The notes below the pieces were generated by a model. It had not been told where the DNA came from, did not search any database, and saw only the letters and a program-made list of their open reading frames with translations. 64,000 bases of DNA from an uncultured Gammaproteobacteria bacterium (GTDB taxonomy: Bacteria; Pseudomonadota; Gammaproteobacteria; Pseudomonadales; Pseudohongiellaceae): assembly GCA_913060975.1 (NCBI GenBank), contig CAJXVC010000006.1:124001-188000 (forward strand), read 5' to 3'. A program made the position numbers and the translations under genes. This document shows, one piece after another, positions 57,410 to 64,000 of the stretch; positions within the stretch are counted from its first letter, which is position 1, and each line of letters begins with the position of its first letter.

Positions 57410-59100
57410 AAACCGAATTTAACAATTGGTTGCGTAAGGGCACGCCCTGGATCTGGATCAATGCCGGTGCGGTGGCTATCAGCATCGTCATGGTTATCGG
57501 TTTGCTCATGTTGTTGGCCGTGCGTGGTATTAACCATTTCTGGCCCAAAGACGTTTTGCAGGCCACCTACACTCAGCCGGTGAACGGTGGCGAACCTGTT
57601 TCAACACAAATCGTTGGCGAGTTTGTCGAGAGCGAACAGATATCTGTTGGTCAGATCGTCTCCTCGGGTATTCCGGTCGATGAATCGCAGGATTTTTATC
57701 AGCGCAATCTCATCAAGCTTGGTAATCGCGACCTGACCGGTGCTGACTTTAGTTGGGTGCTGGAAGACTACATCAGCGACGTCACTTATCCTGAAAACGT
57801 GGTCACTCTGGAGCGCCGGGAGTGGGGCAATTTTTACGGTTTTCTCGAACAAGTACGCGAGGGCGACCAGACCATCGCCAGTGTCACAGAAGGTGCGAAC
57901 TTTGATGAACTCTGGGCAGAATTCAATGCACGCCTGGCGCGAGCATTGGAAATCCAGAAGCAGATTTACGATATTGAGAATGGCGCCATCGGCGAGATCA
58001 ACTATCAGATGGAGCGCTTGCGTCTTGAAGAGCGCCGCTTGCGGCTTGAGGGTGATATCTCGGCCGAGGTAATGGGTGAAATTACTGCAGCCCGAGAGGA
58101 ACTGGATACGCGCTACAGTGCGTTGCAGGGCGAATTACAGGAGTTGTATGCCCAGGCCAATCGAGACTCGGCTGTCTTTCACGCGGCTAACGATCAGCAG
58201 ACCGTGGTTAGCCTGGCCGATGTCGTAATGGCTTATCAGGCCAATCAAATGCATGTGTTTGCGAAGATCGGCACCTTCTTTGCCAAGTTAGGGGAGTTCC
58301 TGACTGCCGAGCCACGGGAAGCCAATACCGAAGGGGGGATTTTCCCGGCCATCTTCGGTACCGTGATGATGGTGCTGCTGATGTCAGTCTTCGTCACGCC
58401 ATTCGGTGTGGTTGCGGCAGTGTATTTGCGCGAATATGCGCGGCAGGGAATCGTCACACGAACTATTCGTATCGCAGTGAATAATCTTGCGGGTGTGCCG
58501 TCGATTGTTTACGGTGTCTTTGGATTGGGTTTTTTCATCTATATTATAGGTGGTGAAATTGACCAAATGTTCTATCCAGAAGCGTTGCCGGCACCGACGT
58601 TTGGCACACCTGGGCTGCTCTGGGCATCATTAACTCTGGCGTTGCTGACAGTGCCTGTGGTGATTGTCGCCACGGAAGAGGGGCTGGCCAGAATCCCACG
58701 CAGTGTCCGTGAAGGCAGTCTTGCGCTGGGCGCTACAAAATTCGAAACACTTTGGCGCGTGGTATTGCCCATGGCCAGTCCGGCCATGATGACCGGTTTG
58801 ATTCTCGCGGTCGCACGCGCCGCAGGCGAAGTGGCGCCGCTAATGCTGGTTGGCGTCGTCAAACTGGCGCCGTCGCTGCCACTGGATGGCAATTACCCCT
58901 ATCTGCATCTAGAGCAAAAGTTCATGCATCTGGGTTTTCACATCTATGACGTAGGCTTTCAAAGTCCCAATGTGGAAGCGGCTCGACCATTGGTTTTCGC
59001 GACCGCTTTGTTACTGGTCATCGTCATTGCTATTCTGAATTTGACGGCGGTAGGTTTGCGAAACCGCTTGCGTGAAAAATATAAAGCTTTGGATACCTAG
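57406..59100 (+). CDS. pstA: Phosphate ABC transporter permease PstA with extended N-terminus
   Basis: 564 aa. One transmembrane helix near the N-terminus, a periplasmic part with a long coiled coil (about 185-250, Glu/Arg/Leu-rich), then the permease domain with SLALGATKFETLWRV (EAA loop) and several helices. The N-terminal addition matches that of pstC, so the two periplasmic parts probably interact. Starts ATG overlapping the pstC stop (ATGA). Confidence 0.9.
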   Translation: MKTEFNNWLRKGTPWIWINAGAVAISIVMVIGLLMLLAVRGINHFWPKDVLQATYTQPVNGGEPVSTQIVGEFVESEQISVGQIVSSGIPVDESQDFYQRNLIKLGNRDLTGADFSWVLEDYISDVTYPENVVTLERREWGNFYGFLEQVREGDQTIASVTEGANFDELWAEFNARLARALEIQKQIYDIENGAIGEINYQMERLRLEERRLRLEGDISAEVMGEITAAREELDTRYSALQGELQELYAQANRDSAVFHAANDQQTVVSLADVVMAYQANQMHVFAKIGTFFAKLGEFLTAEPREANTEGGIFPAIFGTVMMVLLMSVFVTPFGVVAAVYLREYARQGIVTRTIRIAVNNLAGVPSIVYGVFGLGFFIYIIGGEIDQMFYPEALPAPTFGTPGLLWASLTLALLTVPVVIVATEEGLARIPRSVREGSLALGATKFETLWRVVLPMASPAMMTGLILAVARAAGEVAPLMLVGVVKLAPSLPLDGNYPYLHLEQKFMHLGFHIYDVGFQSPNVEAARPLVFATALLLVIVIAILNLTAVGLRNRLREKYKALDT

Positions 59101-59124
59101 ATTGTCACATTACACCAACAGACT

Positions 59125-59991
59125 ATGAATGAAATGACTAACGACAAGAACGCGGACTTGGGTGGCAAGGCAACCAGCCTTGATGTCACATCGGCTCTGA
59201 AAAGCTCGACCCGGCCAGAGGAACTTGATAGCGAAGAATCCTGCATTGAGGTGGAAAATCTTAATCTGTTTTATTCGCAAGACAAGAAGGCGCTGGATAA
59301 CGTCAACTTGTCCATCCCCAAGCAGCGGGTGACCGCCTTCATCGGTCCCAGTGGTTGCGGTAAGTCGAGTTTATTGCGTTGCTTTAATCGCATGAACGAT
59401 CTGGTTGATGACTGCGTCATAGAAGGGTCGATTACGCTGGATGCGCTGGATATTTATGGCAAGTCTGTCGATGTCGCCGATCTGCGTCGCCGTGTCGGTA
59501 TGGTGTTCCAGAAACCGAACCCGTTTCCGAAATCCATTTATGAAAATGTCGCTTATGGCTTGCGGATTCAAGGCATCAATCGCAAGCGCGTACTGGACGA
59601 AGTGGTTGAGTCATCCTTGCGGGCAGCCGCGCTATGGGATGAGGTCAAGGACCGTTTGCACGATAGCGCCCTCGGTATGTCCGGCGGTCAGCAGCAGCGT
59701 CTGGTGATTGCCAGAACCATCGCCGTCGAGCCTGAGGTGTTATTGCTCGATGAACCGGCTTCTGCATTGGATCCGATTTCGACCCTGAAGATCGAAGAAT
59801 TGATTAACGAACTCAAGACCCGTTACACCATCGTCATTGTGACTCACAATATGCAACAGGCGGCGCGTGTGTCTGATTACACGGCGTTTATGTACATGGG
59901 CAATATGGTGGAATTTGACACCACTGATAACATTTTCACCAACCCTGCCGAAAAACAGACAGAGGACTATATTACCGGTCGTTATGGTTAA
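59125..59991 (+). CDS. pstB: Phosphate ABC transporter ATP-binding protein
   Basis: 288 aa. Walker [10 protein letters not shown] (from residue 74), signature [11 protein letters not shown], Walker [14 protein letters not shown] and switch [12 protein letters not shown] are intact. The N-terminal 38 residues precede the conserved core and are polar. 24 nt after pstA. Confidence 0.95.
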   Translation: MNEMTNDKNADLGGKATSLDVTSALKSSTRPEELDSEESCIEVENLNLFYSQDKKALDNVNLSIPKQRVTAFIGPSGCGKSSLLRCFNRMNDLVDDCVIEGSITLDALDIYGKSVDVADLRRRVGMVFQKPNPFPKSIYENVAYGLRIQGINRKRVLDEVVESSLRAAALWDEVKDRLHDSALGMSGGQQQRLVIARTIAVEPEVLLLDEPASALDPISTLKIEELINELKTRYTIVIVTHNMQQAARVSDYTAFMYMGNMVEFDTTDNIFTNPAEKQTEDYITGRYG

Positions 59992-60039
59992 CAGGGGGCT
60001 TTGCACTCTTTAGCCAGCGACATTCGATAGAGACGATCT

Positions 60040-60762
60040 ATGAACTCAAAAGCCGGAAATCACGGGCACCATATTTCCCAGCAGTTTAATGCTGAATTGG
60101 AAGCCATTAAAAAGCGCATGTTGGAGATGGGTGGTGCCGTTGAGCAGCAACTGTCTGATGCCATGGTGTCTATTACGTCTGCAGACAGTGGGCTTGGCGC
60201 GCGCGTCATGAAGGAAGACGATGCCATTGACGAGTTGGAAGTGTCCATCGATGAGGAATGCAGCCTGATTCTGGCGCGTCGGCAACCGGCCGCCAGTGAT
60301 TTACGCCTGGTGCTGGCTATCATCAAGACTGTGCGTGATTTGGAGCGTATCGGTGACGAGTCCTCCAAGATCGCTCGCATGGCCGTCAAGCTAAGCGAAG
60401 AAGGCGAATTCCCCGAAGGCTTTGTGGAATTCAAGCATCTGGGCGATCGCGTCAGCAACATGGTGAACATGGCGCTGGATGCCTTCGCGCGTTATGACGC
60501 AGAAGAAGCCCTGAAAGTTGCCCAGACAGACCGCGAAGTGGATCGGGAGTATGGCAGTGCCATGCGCAGTATGATCACTTACATGATGGAAGATCAGCGC
60601 AGCATCAGTCGTATTTTGAATTTGTTGTGGGCACTGCGTGCACTAGAGCGCATTGGTGACCATGCCAAGAATATTGCCGAGCACGTTATCTATCTTGTCA
60701 AAGGCACGGATGTGCGCCACGAGAAGCTGGAAGATGTTGCCGAGCAGATCGTCGACGAGTAG
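60040..60762 (+). CDS. phoU: Phosphate signalling regulator PhoU
   Basis: 240 aa made of two three-helix bundles with the acidic metal motifs ExxxD (RDLERIGDESSKIA; RALERIGDHAKNIAEH). It mediates inhibition of PhoR when phosphate is plentiful. Follows pstB by 48 nt as last gene of the pst operon. Confidence 0.96.
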   Translation: MNSKAGNHGHHISQQFNAELEAIKKRMLEMGGAVEQQLSDAMVSITSADSGLGARVMKEDDAIDELEVSIDEECSLILARRQPAASDLRLVLAIIKTVRDLERIGDESSKIARMAVKLSEEGEFPEGFVEFKHLGDRVSNMVNMALDAFARYDAEEALKVAQTDREVDREYGSAMRSMITYMMEDQRSISRILNLLWALRALERIGDHAKNIAEHVIYLVKGTDVRHEKLEDVAEQIVDE

Positions 60763-60833
60763 TTGCTGTAAATCCTATTGAGTGACGTTGCCGTCATTCT
60801 CATCCGGCTGTTTTACCGATACAGAGTTATCAG

Positions 60834-62186
60834 CTAGCGCGCGGCTGCAGTCTCAGCCGACTGATTGTCCGCCGCAATAGCTTGATCAACTTTGCTGACT
60901 CGTGCCAGCGGGAATTCACAACGAAACTCGCTGCCCTTGCCGTACTGGCTTTCAATCACAAGCTCGGCATCGTGTCGGGCCAGAATGTGTTTGACGATTG
61001 CCAATCCCAAACCAGTGCCACCACTGTCCGATGAGCGACTGACATCGACGCGATAAAAGCGTTCCGTCAGACGAGGAATGTGATGGGCTTCAATGCCGAT
61101 GCCGTTGTCGCTAACTGCGATAATAAAACTTTCGTCGGTAAAATAAGTTCTGACGGTAATCTCACCATTGGCGGGTGTGTACTTCGCCGCATTGACAACC
61201 AGATTCGACACGGCGCTATACAGCTCGTTGCGTTTGCCGGAAATCACCGCGTCCGATGCGCAGTCGATACGAATCGTATGCGACTTGTCGGTAAACATCT
61301 GACGAGTATCGTTCTCGATTTCTCTCACCAGTGCAGTTGTGTTTATTTCCTGGCGGTTACGCGGTGGTGTTTTAGTCTCCAATGATGAGAGCAAGAGCAG
61401 ATCGCGCACGATGTTTTCCATGCGCATGGACTGTTGACGCATTTGCTGCATCGGCTTATGCCATTTCTTGTCCAGCGAATCCTGGTTGTCGATGATGGCT
61501 TCCAGATAGCCTTTGATAACCGTGATCGGAGTGCCTAGTTCATGGGATACGTTGGCGACAAAGTCTTTGCGCATCCTGGCCAGTCTTTGCAATTGAGTAA
61601 TATCACGAACAATCATTAAACGTTCATGCTCACCAAAGAGTGCGATCTGGAACTCCAATACTTTGTTGGCATCCCCCGGCGCTTCCATCACCAACGCCTC
61701 TGCGTAATTTTCGTTATAAAAATAATCGTGAAATTTGGGGTTGCGAATGAGGTTATTGATCGACTGATTTTTGTCCTGCGGGAATTTAAATCCCAGCAGT
61801 TTTTCTGCGGCTTTGTTCCACCAGTCGAGATTGTCATGCTGGTTAATCATGATGACGGCCATTTCCAAAGCTGCGGATGATTCCTGGGCTTTGTTAATGA
61901 TGTTTTCCAGATGTGCGCTGGAGCTACGCTCCTGTTTTTGCAATCGGTAAATGCCGTCGTAAATGTCTCCCCAGATGCCATAACTCTCAGGCGGTTCAGA
62001 AGGTTGCTTGCGTTGATCGCTATTTAGCCAGAGGGTAAAACGGTGGAGTTGGTAATAATTTCGTAATGTATAAATGATAGCCAGAATGAGAAGGGCCCAA
62101 AGCAGCTGACCAATGAGGAAACCGAACAGGGCGACACCTGACCAGATGAGCAGGTGTCTTTTGATGTGGTCATGCCAGTTCCGCAC
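60834..62186 (-). CDS. phoR: Phosphate regulon sensor histidine kinase
   Basis: 450 aa: two N-terminal transmembrane helices (about 13-40), PAS domain (110-200; HDNLDWWNKAAEKLLGF), HisKA with NVSHELGTP (His215) and HATPase (NAAKYT; GGTGLGLAIV). The motif is HELGTP rather than the usual HELRTP. Convergent with phoU. phoB is not next to it and not elsewhere in this window, although phoB-phoR is the usual pair. Confidence 0.9.
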   Translation of the reverse strand: MRNWHDHIKRHLLIWSGVALFGFLIGQLLWALLILAIIYTLRNYYQLHRFTLWLNSDQRKQPSEPPESYGIWGDIYDGIYRLQKQERSSSAHLENIINKAQESSAALEMAVIMINQHDNLDWWNKAAEKLLGFKFPQDKNQSINNLIRNPKFHDYFYNENYAEALVMEAPGDANKVLEFQIALFGEHERLMIVRDITQLQRLARMRKDFVANVSHELGTPITVIKGYLEAIIDNQDSLDKKWHKPMQQMRQQSMRMENIVRDLLLLSSLETKTPPRNRQEINTTALVREIENDTRQMFTDKSHTIRIDCASDAVISGKRNELYSAVSNLVVNAAKYTPANGEITVRTYFTDESFIIAVSDNGIGIEAHHIPRLTERFYRVDVSRSSDSGGTGLGLAIVKHILARHDAELVIESQYGKGSEFRCEFPLARVSKVDQAIAADNQSAETAAAR

Positions 62187-62514
62187 GCGGCAGTCCTCAG
62201 CTTGCTATGGGTTTGAGTGCCATGGTCATCTGGCTGTGAAGCCACTAATCAAGGCGTTCCACGTTCGTCGAGTGTACGGAAAATCCTACAATGCCTGATT
62301 GCTAAATCCCAGCAAAATCCAGTGTCAGGCGGCCAGTTCAGGCCGGGCGATTTTCGCATGTCTTATATTTGTGCGCCACACTATCCGCAACGATATTAGA
62401 TGCTACAATACGCTCTCTAAACCTACCGGGAAGTTCCGGAATGGTCCGAACATCCACAATCGGATTAGAGACGTAGTGGCAATACATAGCAATTTGGAGG
62501 CGACAGAGAAAAGG

Positions 62515-63549
62515 ATGCGTAAATTATCGTTGGTTTTAGGTTTTGTCAGTATTTTGGGTTCATTGAACTCAGTTCAGGCGGCAGAAGGGCAGTTCTACAT
62601 TGCGCCAGGCTTACAATGGATGGATTTCGATGGTAATCGGGGGCTGGAAAACGACACTGGTCCGATTCTGGGTCTGGGTTACGATTTCACCGACCGTACC
62701 AGTTTTGAGCTGAGCACATTCGATCTGGATCCGTCTGTTAACGGCGGCGGTGAGATTGATCTTGATCACTACAAACTGGACATGTTCTACGATTTGAACG
62801 ACAACGACGGCCGCGTAACGCCATTCGTGGTGGGCGGTCTGGGTAACACGGATTTTAACGGTGAAAACTCCACCATGATCGATGTGGGAGCCGGTCTGAA
62901 AGTCGGTTTGTCAGGCAATGTAGAGTGGCGCACCGCAATCCGAGCCTTCAATTATCTGGGTGGTGACGACGACAGGGATGTGGGTATCGACTCGAGCCTG
63001 ATTTTCTACTTTGGTCGCGAATCACGTCCTGCGCCACGTCCCACGCCAGAACCGGAGCCAGCGCCTGCGGCACCAGCACCGGATTCGGACCGTGACGGTG
63101 TGCCAGATTCCCGCGACGAGTGTCCCGATACGCCAATGAACTACGCCGTAGATGACGTAGGCTGCCCAATTCCTGTGGAAGAAGTAGCGCGTGTTGAACT
63201 GGACGTCTTGTTCGAGTTCGACCGTGATGTTGTACGCCCTCAGTATCTGCCAGAAATCGAAGAAGTGGCGGAATTCATGGAACAGTATCCTGATGTCGTG
63301 GTTGAGCTTGAAGGCCACACCGACAGCATGGGTACCAACGAATACAATCAGGATCTGTCGCAGCGCCGTGCCAATGCTGTGCGCCAGTCTTTGATTGATG
63401 ACTTCGATGTGCAGGGTAGCCGCATCACAGCCACTGGCTATGGTGAAGAGCAGCCAGTAGCGACGAATGATACGGCCGCTGGTCGCCAAGAGAACCGCCG
63501 CGTTATCACGGTGATCATCAAGACTCTGCAGCGCTATCGTCCGCGCTAA
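62515..63549 (+). CDS. OmpA family outer-membrane protein
   Basis: 344 aa from ATG 62515. Signal peptide (LVLGFVSILGSLNSVQA), N-terminal OmpA-like eight-stranded barrel (PGLQWMDFDGNRG), a Pro-rich linker (residues about 165-190), a TSP3/calcium-type repeat (DSDRDGVPDSRDECPDTP) and a C-terminal peptidoglycan-binding OmpA domain (LEGHTDSMGTNEYNQDLSQRR). The frame is open for 72 codons upstream from 62299, but those are not conserved-looking and the signal peptide marks the start. Confidence 0.93.
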   Translation: MRKLSLVLGFVSILGSLNSVQAAEGQFYIAPGLQWMDFDGNRGLENDTGPILGLGYDFTDRTSFELSTFDLDPSVNGGGEIDLDHYKLDMFYDLNDNDGRVTPFVVGGLGNTDFNGENSTMIDVGAGLKVGLSGNVEWRTAIRAFNYLGGDDDRDVGIDSSLIFYFGRESRPAPRPTPEPEPAPAAPAPDSDRDGVPDSRDECPDTPMNYAVDDVGCPIPVEEVARVELDVLFEFDRDVVRPQYLPEIEEVAEFMEQYPDVVVELEGHTDSMGTNEYNQDLSQRRANAVRQSLIDDFDVQGSRITATGYGEEQPVATNDTAAGRQENRRVITVIIKTLQRYRPR

Positions 63550-63558
63550 GCAATTGTT

Positions 63559-63586
63559 AGCCGGCGGTCCAACCGGATCGCCGGCT
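63559..63586 (+). terminator. Terminator of the OmpA gene
   Basis: AGCCGGCG and CGCCGGCT form an eight-base stem around GTCCAACCGGAT, ending in TTTCCC. It lies ten bases after the stop and just before ubiC. Confidence 0.65.
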
Positions 63587-63600
63587 TTCCCTTCCTGAAT

Positions 63601-64000
63601 ATGACATTCCCCCCACAGCCCCCTGTTTTTGCTATTCAGGATTCCGATTTGGTATGGCAGCCAATTGCTGACTATGGCAATGCACCGGGACAATACTGGA
63701 TGCCCTGGTTGCGGGATCCCGGTTCTCTGACCCAATTACTGAAGGCGCGCAGCAATCAGCAATTCAGCGTGCAAGTGCTGAATGAAGCATGGCAATCGCA
63801 GTTGCCACGGCATTTGCGACGCGAATTTGGCCCGGTCGCCGAAGATCACGAATTCTGGTCTAGACAGGTGCTGCTCAAGGGGCGTGGCGTACCCTGGGTG
63901 ATGGCGCATACACTGATTCCCAAACACAGCTTGCAGGGCAAATTACAGCAATTGCTCGAACTGTCGAACCAGCCATTGGGAGAATTCCTGTTCAGTCAGC
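63601..64000 (+). CDS. ubiC: Chorismate lyase, 3' end beyond the window
   Basis: Partial, 133 codons, open to the window edge. MTFPPQPPVFAIQDSDLVW, then PWLRDPGSLTQLLKARS, WSRQVLLKGRGVPWVMAHTL and QPLGEFLF match UbiC, which makes 4-hydroxybenzoate from chorismate for ubiquinone. A ubiA gene usually follows; it is not in view. Not listed among long ORFs because it is cut by the end. Confidence 0.88.
   Translation, partial: MTFPPQPPVFAIQDSDLVWQPIADYGNAPGQYWMPWLRDPGSLTQLLKARSNQQFSVQVLNEAWQSQLPRHLRREFGPVAEDHEFWSRQVLLKGRGVPWVMAHTLIPKHSLQGKLQQLLELSNQPLGEFLFSQ

Overview
The window looks like chromosome of a free-living, probably marine, aerobic gammaproteobacterium near the Cellvibrionales/Pseudomonadales. 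Supporting this are the long class II ilvC, two-subunit pyruvate carboxylase, msrPQ, heme A synthase, TonB receptors, a PilZ protein and the ppx/ppk–pst–phoU–phoR block. This placement comes from gene content only; no rRNA is present.

Layout. (1) 1–8.8 kb is an AT-richer accessory island. It holds a class 3 lipase, a Tat-exported enolase-superfamily enzyme, a 753-aa beta-helix-like protein of unknown function, and a REP-associated (RAYT/TnpA_REP) transposase. Copies of a GTGGGTGTCC-containing repeat lie around these genes. Next comes a relic integron: an attC site, a GNAT cassette, an XRE-DUF4177 gene in cassette orientation, and two decayed intI 5' ends within 122-bp direct repeats. (2) 8.9–26.7 kb is core metabolism: ilvC and pssA (divergent), msrPQ, tRNA-Ile(GAT), a degenerate MobA-like gene, pycAB, a glutamine amidotransferase and epimerase pair, a secreted metalloprotease, a PilZ protein, a lytic transglycosylase, heme A synthase, and an alginate-export-type porin with a candidate Fur box. 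(3) 27–36.4 kb holds a TonB receptor, a membrane AraC regulator, two DUF6644-like membrane proteins with a 50-aa membrane peptide, a NIPSNAP protein and a secreted TPR-like protein. (4) 36.9–46.8 kb holds phoH, cysE, an MshM/ExeA-like ATPase, a large hybrid histidine kinase, a secreted NTF2-like protein and a membrane glycosyltransferase. (5) 46.8–50.3 kb is iron handling: feoA and feoB diverge from bfd and bfr around a Fur box, but feoB carries an in-frame amber stop. (6) 50.4–62.2 kb is phosphate and polyphosphate: ppx and ppk1 (convergent, sharing a CTAG stop), a Pho box, pstS-pstC-pstA-pstB-phoU, and phoR convergent to phoU. (7) ompA and the 5' part of ubiC close the window.

Most notable observations are the double intI relic with its direct repeats, the feoB nonsense codon, the MobA-like protein whose nucleotide-binding loop is replaced by a 9-bp tandem repeat, the recurrence of short 9–15 bp tandem repeats across the core genome, and the RAYT repeat family. 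I did not find a clearly new multi-gene defence or mobile system.
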